Shown here: positions 52,919 to 63,765 of the stretch, piece by piece | How positions within the stretch are numbered: the stretch's first letter is position 1 | Layout: every line of letters begins with the position of its first letter | Assembly: GCA_021464245.1 (NCBI GenBank) | Contig: JADCRB010000028.1 | Coordinates: forward strand, 1,855,870-1,919,869 | From: Carallia brachiata | Lineage: Eukaryota > Streptophyta > Magnoliopsida > Malpighiales > Rhizophoraceae | Length of the DNA: 64,000 nucleotides | Direction: 5' to 3' | Made by a program: the position numbers and the translations under genes | The notes under the pieces: generated by a model | The model's database searches: none | What the model saw: only the letters and a program-made list of their open reading frames with translations | What the model was told of the DNA's origin: nothing

Positions 52919-54597
52919 TCCATTCTGTGGTCCAGGATTCTCTCCACTTCACACTAGAACTTAGTCCTAATTGTAGGGGGAGCACGTCGTGCTTGTTTCC
53001 TTGGAGGCTCATCTCCTGTTTCCTCGTGTAATGCCTTCAAAATGCTCACATGGAAGGTTGGATGCACCTTCAACCTTTATGGGAGTTGCAACCTATATAC
53101 AACATTACCAACTTTCTTTACCATTGTGAAGGGACCGTCATACTTTGGAAATAGCCCACGATGCACTGACTTGCCATTGATCTTCTTCCAAAGTTGGGGT
53201 ATGTTTTAGCAACACCATATCCCCAACTTGGAACTGCACGTCCCTCTTTCCCGGGTCCACATACTTTTTCATTCACTTGGCTGCCTTGTCCAAGCTATCT
53301 TGGGCCGCCTCTAGCTGCTCTTGCATAGAACGGGCAAACTAGTGTGCTGTTGGACATCTCCCTCCTAAGCTAGTCCTGGCCACATCATTAGGAGTAAGGG
53401 GCTACTACCCCATAGCTAGCTCAAAGGGACTCATACCTATGGAAGAGGACCTATGAAGATTGTAGCAAAATTGGGCCGAATGCAACAACTCAAGCTAATT
53501 CCTTTAGCTTGTAGTCACATAGTGCCGAAGATACTCCTCTTGTAGGCCATTTATTCGCTCTGTCTGGCCATCAATCTAAGGATAGTTAGCATTAGAGAAC
53601 TTTAATTTTGAACCCATCATGTTAAAAAATAAGGTCCAAAACCTACTAGTGAAACAAGGATCCTAATCACTCACAATATCTTCAGGCAACCCACAGTACT
53701 TAACTACCTATTTGTAAAAGTTCAGCAGCTGTCTCTGCTTAACATAATGAGGGGGCAAGAATGAACACCGTATACATGGAGAATCGATCTACCACCACCA
53801 TGGCAGATCTCATGCCATCAACTTGTGGGAACCCGCCAAATAAATCCATCGAAACCAACACCTATGGCCTCATAAGAATGGGTAGCAGCTGTAACAGACT
53901 TGCCACCTTCTGTCGCTCTGTTTTTTCCTGCTGACAAGTGATTCACTTCTTGACATATGCCTCGACATCATCTTCCATCTTTGGCCAATAGTAGTTGTGG
54001 GATAGTCATCCTCTTGACACTAGGATGACCAGCCTACTGTGAGTAATGTTCCTAAGGGCTGCACCACTGGAAACATACACACGATTATGCTTGGCATGCA
54101 ATAAATTATTATCGAGCCAGTATCGCCTTACCACACCCTTTTTGACTTGCTATACCACTTTTTGATATGTAGCATCATGAAGAGCCTGCGCCCTGATTTT
54201 GTCTAGCAAGTCACTTGCACTTGAGTGAGAGCAGAAACTGTCTCTTGCACTTGTCGGCAACTTAGGGCATCTGCAACCTAATTGTGCCTTCTTGGCCTGT
54301 GTTCGCGCGTAAAATCATACTCAGCTAAGAATTCCTGCCACCGTACCTATCGTGCAGAAACCTTCTTCTGAGTCTGAAAGAATGTGTTAACCACATTGTC
54401 AGTCCGAACTACACACCTGGTACCCAGTAAATACACCCTCCATGTGCGAAGGCAATGCACCACTGCCAACATCTCCTTTTTGTGGGTTGAGTACTGCTGC
54501 TCTGCTTCATTGAGTTTCCGGCTTTCATAGGAAATAGGATGGCCTTCGTGGACCAACACACCTCCTATGGCTTTGTCTGAGGCGTCAGTCAGCAACT
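52919..54597 (-). pseudogene. RNase H and integrase (element F')
   Basis: Frame 54595-54347 gives the best RNase H of the window: MLTDASDKAIGGVLVHEGHP, ISYESRKLNEAEQQYSTHKK, EMLAVVHCLRTWRVYLLGTR and VVRTDNVVNTFFQTQKK. The catalytic Asp (TDAS), Glu (KKE) and Asp (RTDN) are all present. Integrase pieces follow across stops. The C-terminal domain (53230-53000) reads KYDGPFTMVKKVGNVVYRLQ, HPTFHVSILKALHEETGDEP and RKQARRAPPTIR, and VERILDHRME ends at the island junction. Confidence 0.84.
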
Positions 54598-54851
54598 TCT
54601 ATGGCCTCTACTTGGTTGAGAGGCTACAGCCCTCTTAAGGATGGCTATTTCTGCTGTCATCTCAACAAGTCAAGACATTGTGTTTGTAGAGGCCACCACC
54701 TCATGTTGCCATTGCAGATTGATTATGTACTGCTTATGGAGCTCCAATCTTTGGAACACGGTGAAATTTGGATCCTCTAGAAGATCACCGAGTACCTCAA
54801 AGGGCTTGGCTACATGCTCATGTACGACATCAAGACCGAACCACTTGCCAT
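54598..54851 (-). pseudogene. Gag N-terminal fragment fused to RNase H (element F')
   Basis: The reading from ATG 54851 includes VLDVVHEHVAKPFEVLGDLL, EDPNFTVFQRLELHKQYIIN and LQWQHEVVASTNTMS. It then reaches the same fusion sequence as element F and passes into LTDASDKA. Confidence 0.82.
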
Positions 54852-54863
54852 TAGTCAGACCTG

Positions 54864-54875
54864 GCTCTGATACCA
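54864..54875 (-). promoter_or_regulatory. Primer-binding site of element F'
   Basis: TGGTATCAGAGC on the minus strand, an exact initiator Met tRNA complement, two bases from the LTR edge. Confidence 0.9.
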
Positions 54876-54877
54876 AC

Positions 54878-55593
54878 TGTCACAGGACTAATTTTCTCAC
54901 TCAAAATTTTGCCTTGTGATGGCACTAAGGATTGCACAATAGAACTTTTAAATTGGCACACAACTCACACACTCAAAATAGGCACAAGAGCATATACAGG
55001 AACCTTTCCCAACCTTTTATTATTTAACTCAAAGTAATACAAAAAAACTACCACTAAACTCTCAATAGTGTGTCACTCTTTCTCTCTAAGTAATTCCTTT
55101 CTCACTAAGTACAAATGACAAACCCATAGGGTCCATATGTAGCTGACGCCCCCAACAATCTAGGGCCTGGAGGTAAACATTATCTCCCCACCATGTCTCT
55201 CATGGATGATAACCCACGTCTTCCCACGATATTATCCATGACTTGATCTTGATAAGCTTTATCTCCCACTATCATCCATCACTTGATCTCGATAAGCCTT
55301 ATCTACCCACGATCATGAGCCATGCACGATCTAATGAGCATTATCCCAATGCTCAGCCAATCGGATAAAGCCACACCTGAACATCCCCACGTTCAACATG
55401 TCATAAGAGACTTAGTGCCACACACTGCCATGTAAACTTTGCCAAGACCTTGTCTCTTTTTTTTTGGCTGTAAGCCCTAGCCCATTTTCCATCTGATGGA
55501 GCCCATGAACATGTAGCCTAGCATCTTTTGTCCAGCCCAAGCCTTGGTCCACACTGGGACCCACATGTAGGCCCATGCCTACGCTGACCACTA
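54878..55593 (-). repeat. 5' LTR of element F', outer end missing
   Basis: TGTCACAGGA at 54878 (plus) to GCTGACC at about 55593, where Rep850 (ACTATGCGTGCACTGCTGGG) begins at the same point as in F. About 35 bp are missing after GCACTAAGG (54930) relative to F. Confidence 0.82.
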
Positions 55594-58500
55594 TGCGTGC
55601 ACTGCTGGGCGGATGCACCGCTCGCTGCTTGCGTACACGCTGCTCCCTCATTCACTCTTCGTGCGCATTGCTGGCCCAACGAGCAGCATTTTGTACACTA
55701 CTGGCCCAACGTGCAAGCATGCTGCTAGCCCCCATCCCCTTTTAGCCTCCCACCCAAGCTTACCTTGCTAGCCTCCCTTGGTTGGCCTCCCTCCCAAGTT
55801 TGCCTTGTTAACCTCCCTTCGTTAGCCTCTGTCCCGAATTTGCCTTGCTAGCCTTCCTTTGTTGGCCTCCCCCTTTGCCAAGCTCCGTTAGTTGAGCCCC
55901 CTCCCTTACTGGTCTTCTTTCCTAACTTGCCTTGCTAACCACATGAGAGCCACCAACATGTGCAGCCCGACGAGCAGCCTGCTGAGCATGCTCTTAGCCT
56001 GATGATCAGTCCACTGCATGTGCCCTAGCATGCTCCTAGCCTCCCTCCTTTCCTCGCATCCCTTCCTAGCTTTCCTTTTTTACCTCCTTTGTGGGCAACA
56101 ACATCTACGGAGCATGCTTTCGGGCAACAACTTGTATGGAGCCAAGCATGCTCCAAGTCTATTCCTTAGTCGTTCTTAAGCCCTCTTTGGTGGCCAATAC
56201 TTTGGCCGATCTTCCCATAACCTCGCTTGCTGAGTCAACGAATCAGTCCAATGGAGTTGGTGCAAGGTGTAAATAACTCTACCAAGCTCTTTGGTCGAGG
56301 GACTAGGACCTCTTCGCTGCCACCCCTTTCAACTGTTGAGCATGTTGTGCGGCGCAATAGTTATAGTGCTAGCCTGACTAACATCCCTTACTAGCCTACC
56401 TTACTGGCCTCCCATGCTAACCTACTATGGTTGGCGCTAGATGAACTGCCCGCCGCACACCAACGTAATTGAGTAGACGAGCTGCTCGTTGCGTATTGCT
56501 CCCTCTCATGGCGTAGTGCTCCCTCGAGTGTGCTACTTGGCAGACGCACTACCAGCTGGAAGCACGCTGCCCCCTCCAACGCAATGTTAGGCAGACACTC
56601 AACATAGCGTGCAGTCACAGCTCCCTCCAGCATGCTGCATAGGCGTTTCTGGCCCAACGAGCAGCACGCTGGTAGCCCTTGTTCCTTACTGGCCTATCTT
56701 CCCATAATCTCGATTGCTGAATCAATGGGTCAATGCAAGGGGGTTGGTGCAAAGTGCCAGAAACTTTATCATGCTTTTTGGTTAGGGGACTTGGACCTAA
56801 CCTCTTTACCGCTACCCCATGCAACAGTCGAGCATATTGTACAGCGTGACGGTTAGAGTCCTTATCGAGCTAACATCCCTTACTAGCCTTTCTTATTGGC
56901 CTCCCATGTTAGGCCCTTGATGAGAAGCCCACTACGCCCTCTAACGTGTTGCTCTCCATTGTGGGCTTCAGCGCGCTATTGGGCGCACACGCAGCATAAT
57001 GCATGCGCTTGCTGCTCCCATCAGCGTGCTATGCACGCGTTGATACCCAAACGAACAACAAGCTGCGTGCTACTGGCCCGACGAGCATTACGTTGTTAGC
57101 CACCCTCTCCTACTAGCTTCCGCGCCAAGTTTGCCCTACTTAACTGCTTTGGTTGGCCTCCCTTCCAAGTTTGCCTTGCTAGCCTCCCTTGCCCCCCACC
57201 CTTGCTGGCCTCCATTCCTAGCTTGCCTTGGTAACCTCCCTTAAAGGCATCGTGCAGCACAACGAATAGCCTACAGCGCGTGCCGTTGGCTGGATGAGCA
57301 GCACGCTGTGCGTACCCCAACGCGCTGCTAGCCCACCTCCCTTACTCGCATTCCTTCCAAGCTTTCCTTTTTAACGTCCCTTGCGGGCAGCAACATGTGT
57401 GGATCATGCTTACGAGCAACAACTTTGTGGAGCCGGGCATGCTCCAAGCCTATTCGTTAGTAGTTTTTAAGCCCTATTTGGTTCCCAATTCTTTGGTCGA
57501 TCTTCCCATAACCTTGCTTGTTGAATCAACAAAATGACAAAAGGGAATTGGTGCAAGGCGCCCACAACTCAATCATGCTCTTTGACCGACGGATTAGGGC
57601 CTAACCTCTTCGCTGTCAGACCATGCAACAGTCGAGAATGCTATGCCACACAACGACTAGAGTGGTTACCCAGCTAACATCCCTTGCTGGCCTACCTTAT
57701 TGGCCTCACATGCTAAACTCCCATGCTGGGCACTCGATGAATAGCCCGCCGTATGCTCTAGTGCGCTATTGGGAAGACGAGCGACTCACTGCGCTCGTGC
57801 TGCTCCCTCCAACGCGCTTGCCTTGGTAGCATCCCTTGCCTGGCCTCCCTCCCTTGCTAACCTCCTTTGGTTAGTCCCCCACCCTTCCTGGCCTCCTTTT
57901 GTAGCTTGCTTTGCTAACTTCTCTTAGAGTCACCAACATGTACAGCATGATGAGCAGCTGGCTGCGTGTGTCGCTAGCCTGATGAGAAGCCTGCTGCTTG
58001 CACCCCGCCGCACTGCCAGCCTCCCTCCCTTGTTTGCATCCCTTGCTAGCTTGCCTTTTTAACCTCCCTTATAGGTAGCAACATTTGTGAACCATGCTTG
58101 CTAGCAGCAACTTGTACAGAGCCAAGCATGCTCCAAGTCTATTCCTTAGTCATTTTTAGGGCCTCTTTGGTGGTCAATTCTTTGGTCATTCTTCCCATAA
58201 CCTCGCTAGCTGAGTCAACAGGCCTGTACAATGGTGTTGGTGCAAGGTGCCATCAACTCAATCATGCTCTTTGGTTGATGGACTAGGACCTAACCTCTTT
58301 ACTAACATCCCATGCAATGATCAAGCATGTTGCGTGGCACAACGATTAGAGTTATTACCCGACTAACATCGCTTGCTAGCCTACCTTACTGGCCCCCATG
58401 CTAACCTCCCATGTTGGGCGCTCTATGAGTAGCCTGCCACGAGCTTCAGCGCCTGTTGGGCAAACAGGCAGCTCACTGCACGCTTCAGCCCGTTGTTGGG

Positions 58501-59001
58501 TAGACGCGCTGTCCATAGGGGGCGCGCTATGCGGCCAGACGAGTAGCACACTACGCACTGCTAGCCCGACGAGCAGCAAGTTGCTCGCTCCTAGCCAGAC
58601 AAGTTGCACACTACTAGCCCCCCCACTTTGCTAGCCTCCCTCCCTAACTTGCCTTGCTAGCCTCCCTTGGTTGGCCTCCCCACTAAGCTTGCCTTGCTAG
58701 CCTCCTTGGTTGGCCTCCCCACTAAACTCGCCTTGCTAGCCTCCCTTGGTTAGCCTCCCTTGGTTGGCCTCCCCGCTAAGCTCTCCTTGCTAGCCTCCCT
58801 TGGTTAGCCTCCCTTGGTTGGCCTCCCCGCTAAGCTCTCCTTGCTAGCCTTGGTTGGCCTCCCCACTAAGCTTGCCTTGCTAGCCTCCCTTAGTTGGCCT
58901 CCCTCCCTTGCTACCCTCCCATGGTTGGTGCACGTCCCTTTCTGGCCCCCCTTCCTTGCTAGCTTTGCTAACGTCCCTTAGAGGCAACAAAATGCTCAAC
59001 G
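55594..59001 (-). repeat. Rep850 array, block 9 (-)
   Basis: Cores lie at about 56363, 56855, 57665 and 58350; the first spacing (about 490 bp) is short because of the internal deletion near 56685. A 40-bp subrepeat (CCTCCCTTGGTTGGCCTCCC plus CACTAAGCTTGCCTTGCTAG) is amplified to about six copies at 58640-58880. Confidence 0.87.
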
Positions 59002-60350
59002 ACACACTTCTGCCCTTCAATAATCTGTCAAGGACTTAAGCACAATGACTTAAGCACAATGTCAATCTTCCCCTTTTTTTTAAGCCTCTTAGACATTTAT
59101 TTTTCTGGATGATCAATCAAAAATCTCACATGTTTGGCATGTTCCATAAGCTCTTCATCATATTTCATTTTCAATTCTTTAAAAGCACGAAAAAGATTTT
59201 GTTGTGCACATGATCTTTAAGTCGTTCAAGAAGCTCAAAGTTCAATCTTCAATTACGCTCACTAATGGCCCTCTTGGTTAGAGTTCATATCAATTGAGCC
59301 ATTTTAAAACCGTAAAAGAACAACTTTAATCAATATTAATGATCCACATCATTTAAAGAATTTTTTTTAATTATGAAAATTAATGTTAGAATCTTGTAGA
59401 GCATAAAATTAGAAAATATTTGGTACAAGTTTCATATTTTTCTAATATTCCTACTAATTATTATGAATTTTTAAAGAAAAAATTCATTTTCAGAATAAAC
59501 AGAAAATAAGTGCCACGTGGTGCAGCCTAATTTGCTGGCTGCCCTTTACTTGCCATATGTCGACGTTTCACAACCTGAGAGTTTTTGTTGAGTGAAAAAC
59601 ACTACTATTTATTTTGACACGTGTCTTAGTATTATTAGTCTAAGACTTATGCCTTTTGACCAATCTGCAGCATGGCACAATGTGACTGGTGGAAACATTT
59701 AATCAACGTTGTACCCTCCCACACACAATCAGCCACGAGAATTGCCTTGTCCACTCTCCGGAGCAGGAGAGTGCACGTCACTCACTAGCTTCCAGTCACC
59801 GAACGACTACAATATTTGGCCGACTACCATAATTCATCGTCCTGAGTTGATCTATCAACTTAATTTTTTGAAAAACACATTGCAAATTGAAGTTGCACAG
59901 CAAGCAACGACACATGAGAGCAGGAAAAGTTTAGAAACTATTCATCTTCTTCTCTAATTTTCCAGATCATTTGCAAAAATTTCAGAGGTTATTTCTCTCA
60001 AATGGTTCATCCGAATTTAATGAGACATCAACCATTAGAGCACTCCTACGATAACTTTACATACATGTAAATTTCGGTACTAATGTTACAATTTTCTGTC
60101 TCAATTTTTCAAAAAATCGTTTGGAGAAAACGAATTTTCTCATATATTATAGAATCTAAAATCACGAAAAATTCACAGAAAATATAGCATATCATAAGCT
60201 AACAATATGTAATTTTTCGTGGCCCGAAACTCATGTATGTGAGAGAAACAATTTTTTGAAGAAAATCCTTCGAAATAGCTCAAAAATCACAATCAAACAG
60301 CACAGAGAGGAAAAACAATAATCTATCATGCCAGAATCAATCTTAAAAGG
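59002..60350 (-). other. AT-rich leader of copia element H
   Basis: On the minus strand this follows the primer-binding site of LTR H, so it is probably the 5' leader and perhaps the gag start of a copia-type element. No frame longer than about 80 codons and no recognisable gag domain occurs. A short KYDEELMEHAKHVRFLID reading near 59100-59165 may be coding but is unassigned. The segment stops at 59001 against Rep850. Confidence 0.45.
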
Positions 60351-60362
60351 GCTCTAATACCA
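60351..60362 (-). promoter_or_regulatory. Primer-binding site of copia element H
   Basis: On the minus strand TTGGTATTAGAGC follows the LTR end CCATCA. It has one mismatch to TGGTATCAGAGC, the initiator Met tRNA complement, with the T spacer typical of copia elements. Confidence 0.78.
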
Positions 60363-60363
60363 A

Positions 60364-60747
60364 TGATGGAAATAAAAAGCAAGCATATAGTTACTTGAAA
60401 GGATTCCGGATTGAAAACAAGAAGACTGATTACAAGCTTTGATCATTTTCTTGCGTCTGAGTTATATCACAAGTGGATGGTACTCTTTTTTCATGGCACA
60501 ATAACCTCTAACTCGAAGATTGGTGGAAAATTGAGAGGATTTGTCATTTCTGTATCTTTCTTTCAAAAGAAATATTTTCAAATTCATCTGACAAAAAATA
60601 GTTTTTAGACGCTTTTGTAAATTGTCCTTTTAACAACCATTCAGACGGTTGTGAGAAAGAGGGGAAGGCAGTTATAACTCCCTCCAACCTCTCAATTGGG
60701 TGGGTCAACCCATCTTGGGCGGGTCGACCCATCTTATAAAACCAACA
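60364..60747 (-). repeat. 5' LTR of copia element H (384 bp)
   Basis: In element orientation it runs TGTTGGTTTT (60747) to TTTCCATCA (60364), with TG...CA ends and a primer-binding site at the correct place. It directly abuts truncated LTR sequence of gypsy element G (TGGGAAGATAACGATTATCA), so the copia element interrupted, or was joined to, that LTR. The matching 3' LTR is not in the window, so no target-site duplication can be tested. Confidence 0.75.
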
Positions 60748-61117
60748 TGGGAAGATAACGATTATCATGCCATGATAGAGATCATGGGGAAATAATGGTT
60801 ATCTCCAAGCCCTTGATAGTTGGGGCTGTCAGTGCTATATAGACCCTATGGGTTGTCACTGTACTCAATGAGAGAGAAATCACTCAGAAAGAAAGAGTGA
60901 AACACTATCGAGAGTTCATTTGGCTTTGTTCCTTTGTTACTTTGTGATAATAAATGTTGGAAAAGGTTCCCGTTATGTCTCTCTTGAGTGTGTGAGTTTG
61001 TGTGCCTATTTACAAAGTTCATTGTGTAAATCTTTGCATGTGCTGTTGGCTGAGACTAAGTGTGACTTAGTGCCATCACAAGGAAAAATTTTGAGTGATA
61101 AAATAAGCCCTGTGACA
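60748..61117 (+). repeat. 5' LTR of element G, first half missing
   Basis: It begins inside U3 at the copia junction and carries the MATGATAGAGATCATGGGG region, a TATATAGACCC TATA motif near 60836, the ATCACTCAGAAAGAAAGAGTG R-region landmark (imperfect) and ends CCCTGTGACA at 61117. Confidence 0.84.
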
Positions 61118-61119
61118 GC

Positions 61120-61131
61120 TAGTATCAAAGC
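61120..61131 (+). promoter_or_regulatory. Primer-binding site of element G, two mismatches
   Basis: TAGTATCAAAGC differs at two positions from TGGTATCAGAGC; the position relative to the LTR edge is as in the other copies. Confidence 0.75.
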
Positions 61132-61146
61132 CTAAAGGTTCGATCA

Positions 61147-62102
61147 GTGGTAGGTGGTTCAGGTCTTGATGTATTACGTGAGAGTGTAGCCAAGCTCTTT
61201 GAGGTACTTGGTGAACTTCTTGATGATCCATAGTTCACTGTGTTCCAAACATTGGCTCTTCATGAGTAGTACATCATCAATCTAAAGCGACAACAGGAGG
61301 TGGCGGCCTCTAAAAATGCACCTTTCCAAATCAATGAGATGGCACAGAAATAGCCATCCTCAAAAAGGCTGTAGCCTCCCAACAAAGCGGAGGTGTTATG
61401 GAGAGCTTGACCAACATAAAGGTAACCTAAGCCTTCAAGGGAATGAAGGATTCCAAAGACATTGAGAACTTTCCATGGGTTATGGAGCAGTACTTCAAAG
61501 TTGCCCGAGTGTTATGTCATGAGAAAGTCAATCTGACCATCATGTATCAAGCCAAGGATGCCAAGCTATGGTAGCAGACTTAATTGGATGACGATACAAG
61601 TGCAAGCAGGCCCAAGATTGAGATGTGGGAGAGACTGAAGAAGGAATTGAAAGACCAACTTTTGTCGTGCAACACATCATGGTTTGTGAAGGAGTTTCTA
61701 AAGAAGTTGAACCAAAGTGGCACAATACGTGACTACATGAAGGAATTCAGTTCCATGATGCTTGACATCCAGAACATGTCAGATGACGGCAAGCTTTTCA
61801 ATTTCCAATCTGATCTTCAACCCTGGGCTCAACTTGAGCTTAGAAGGCAAGGTATGAAGAACCTACCTTCTACAATGGCTGCGGTTGGCAATTTAGTTGA
61901 TTTTTGGACAAGTCCTCTGATTTAGATGATGGGAAGTAGCACAAAGACAATGGCAAGAAGCAGAAGGAGGGCAAGAAGGATAAGCACAACAGTGGCAACA
62001 AGGATAAAGGTAAAGCCATCTACCAGGAACGAGGTAAAGGCAAGTGTAACTCTGGTTGTTTCATCTATAATGAACCACACAAGGCCAAGGAGTGTCCCTA
62101 AG
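61147..62102 (+). pseudogene. Gag and zinc knuckle (element G)
   Basis: The start codon of the other copies (ATGGCAAGTGG) reads GTGGTAGGTGG here. Gag text follows with several stops. The clearest part (61584-61925) has SRPKIEMWERLKKELKDQLL, IRDYMKEFSSMMLDIQNMSD and FQSDLQPWAQLELRRQGMKN. A Lys-rich tail leads to CFIYNEPHKAKEC, a knuckle whose second Cys is Tyr. Confidence 0.85.
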
Positions 62103-62159
62103 AGGGAAAAGTTAAGTGCCATAGTTGCTAAGGAGAGTGGCACCTCAAATGATGTTGGC

Positions 62160-62580
62160 CCCTCTCATGTTAATCCTCTGTAGTTGGTGAGCATTATTCA
62201 AGTTGGACGTGCCCCACAATCCGACTTAATGTATATGAAGATTAGGCTTAGTAATAAGGAGTTGATACCAATGGTTGACGCGGGTGCTACCCACAACTTT
62301 GTTGCTGAGAGGATGGTAGAGTCACTGGGTCTGAAAGTTACCAAGACCGGGAGTCAAATGAAGGCAGTTAACTCGGCGACCCAGGAGGTGATCGACACAA
62401 CCCTCAATGTGGAGGTAACTATAGGTAGTTGGTTTGGTGAGCTTAACTTCACTATGGTGCCTTTAGATGATATTGACATTATATTAGAAGTTGATTTCTT
62501 TGTGAGTGCAAAGGCAGCTCTATTGCCTCACTTGGGTAGTCTCATGATCTGTATGAGGATCATCCTTGTTTTGTGTCTGG
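62160..62580 (+). pseudogene. Aspartic protease (element G)
   Basis: Frame 62184-62633 reads QVGRAPQSDLMYMKIRLSNK, then the active site VDAGATHNFVAERMVESLGL, NVEVTIGSWFGELNFTMVPL and IDIILEVDFFVSAKAALLPH. The catalytic Asp is present; the usual Ser/Thr after it is Ala. A frameshift near 62570 moves the reading to the reverse transcriptase frame. This is the best preserved gypsy protease in the window. Confidence 0.87.
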
Positions 62581-63577
62581 TATGTTCACTCCCTCTTCCA
62601 GTATTGGAGGGAAATCGGGTGGCATGTTGTTAGCTATGCAGGTGGAGCATGGGCTGAAGAAAGGAGAAATCACCTACCTTGCGGCTTTGATAGAGATCAA
62701 AGGTGTTGTTGCGGAGGTGCTTGACAGTGTTGCGGATCTGTTGGGTGAGTTCACTAATGTGATGCCTCCTGAACTCCCCAGGTGTCTTCCCTCAAGGCTT
62801 GCCATTGACCACAAAATCAATTTGGTGCCCAATTCTAAACCACCAGCACAAGCCCCATATCGCATGAGTGAGCTAGAGTTGGCAGAACTAAGGAAGCAGT
62901 TGATAAAGTTGCTGGATACAATCCTAATTCTTCCCTTTAAAGTGCCATATGGTGCCCCAGTTTTGTTTCAGAGGAAACAGGATGGCTCCCTACGGACGTG
63001 TGTGGATTACAATGCTCTGAACAATGCGACAGTGAAGAACAAATACCCTATCCCATTGATAGTGGACTTGTTTGACAAACTGGTCAAAGCCTCGTATTTT
63101 GCCAAACTGGATCTACAAGCTGCATATTGGGAGGTTAGAATTGCAGAAGGAGAGGAAGGCAAAACCACGTGCATCACTCGCTATGACTCCTATGAATTCT
63201 TGGTGATGCCATTCGGTTTTTCTAATGCCCCTACTACTTTCTGTAATTTAATGAATGATGTATTTCATGACTTTATCAATCACTTTGTGGTAGTTTATCT
63301 TGATGATATTGTTGTATATAGTGAGTCCTTGGAGGATCACTTGTCTCACTTGAGGTTGGTGTTGTCTAGGTTGAGACAGCACCAATTATATGTAAAGAAA
63401 GAAAAATGTGAGTTTGCCTGGCGAGCAATTATGTTCCTTGGGCACAGAGTGAGTCAAGGGCAAGAAAAGATGGATGAGAGAAAAGTCCAGGTAACAGTGG
63501 AGTGGTCACCCACTACAATAGTTTTGACATTGAGGTCTTTTCTTGGCTTGTCTAACTGCTATAGGAAGTTCATGTAG
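62573..63577 (+). CDS. Reverse transcriptase frame, intact YLDD (element G)
   Basis: A 334-codon open frame. Residues 1-90 are the protease-RT linker (HGLKKGEITYLAALIEIKGV, LLGEFTNVMPPELPRCLPSR). Residues about 95-270 form the polymerase: VPYGAPVLFQRKQDGSLRTC, VDYNALNNATVKNKYPIPL, YFAKLDLQAAYWEVRI (first Asp in LDLQ), YEFLVMPFGFSNAPTTFCNL, FVVVYLDDIVVYSESLEDHL (catalytic YLDD) and [20 protein letters not shown]. It ends LSNCYRKFM-stop where RNase H should continue. The start given is only the first Met in an open frame; the natural product would be part of a polyprotein. Confidence 0.88.
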   Translation: MSGMFTPSSSIGGKSGGMLLAMQVEHGLKKGEITYLAALIEIKGVVAEVLDSVADLLGEFTNVMPPELPRCLPSRLAIDHKINLVPNSKPPAQAPYRMSELELAELRKQLIKLLDTILILPFKVPYGAPVLFQRKQDGSLRTCVDYNALNNATVKNKYPIPLIVDLFDKLVKASYFAKLDLQAAYWEVRIAEGEEGKTTCITRYDSYEFLVMPFGFSNAPTTFCNLMNDVFHDFINHFVVVYLDDIVVYSESLEDHLSHLRLVLSRLRQHQLYVKKEKCEFAWRAIMFLGHRVSQGQEKMDERKVQVTVEWSPTTIVLTLRSFLGLSNCYRKFM

Positions 63578-63765
63578 GGTTACTCTAAAAAAGTGGCCCC
63601 ATTGACAAACTTGCTCAAGAAGGACAGACCATAGAGGTGGACCATAGATTGCCAAGAAGCCTTTGACGAGTTAAAAGGAAGCGGTGTCCACAGAGCCTGT
63701 CCTGAGGCTGCCAGATTTTGAGTTGCCTTTCAATATACTAACTGACACCGCAGACAAAGCCATTG
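63578..63765 (+). pseudogene. RNase H start (element G), truncated
   Basis: After the stop the reading continues GYSKKVAPLTNLLKKDRP, then a stop, RWTIDCQEAFDEL, a frameshift, and text near LTDTADKAIG. The RNase H active-site block is cut at 63765 by Rep850. Confidence 0.78.

Larger units (their letters stand above)
52919..55593 (-). mobile_element. Gypsy element F' (second copy of F, with chromodomain edge)
   Basis: Minus-strand order: truncated 5' LTR (55593-54878), primer-binding site (54875-54864), gag start (ATG 54851), fusion to RNase H at about 54597, then integrase, C-terminal domain and the first residues of the chromodomain, ending at 52919 against the AT-rich island. From 53285 rightwards it matches element F, including the gag/RNase H fusion. 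The stretch 52919-53284 is present only here. Confidence 0.88.
53285..59001 (+). repeat. Direct segmental duplication, copy 2
   Basis: Same orientation and order as 33244-39271. Differences: about 390 bp missing at the join GTTCCTTACTGGCCTATCTT (near 56685), a 35-bp LTR gap, and extra 40-bp subrepeats at 58640-58880. The right end (GGCAACAAAATGCTCAACG) is followed by AT-rich sequence. Confidence 0.87.
60748..63765 (+). mobile_element. Gypsy chromovirus element G, 5' part (LTR end to RNase H)
   Basis: Plus strand: LTR end (60748-61117), primer-binding site (61120-61131), gag, zinc knuckle, protease, reverse transcriptase and the start of RNase H. It is cut at 63765 (GACAAAGCCATTGGATTTATG) by Rep850. 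Integrase and 3' LTR are absent. It has the longest intact coding stretch in the window (334 codons) and may be the youngest gypsy copy here. Confidence 0.9.
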
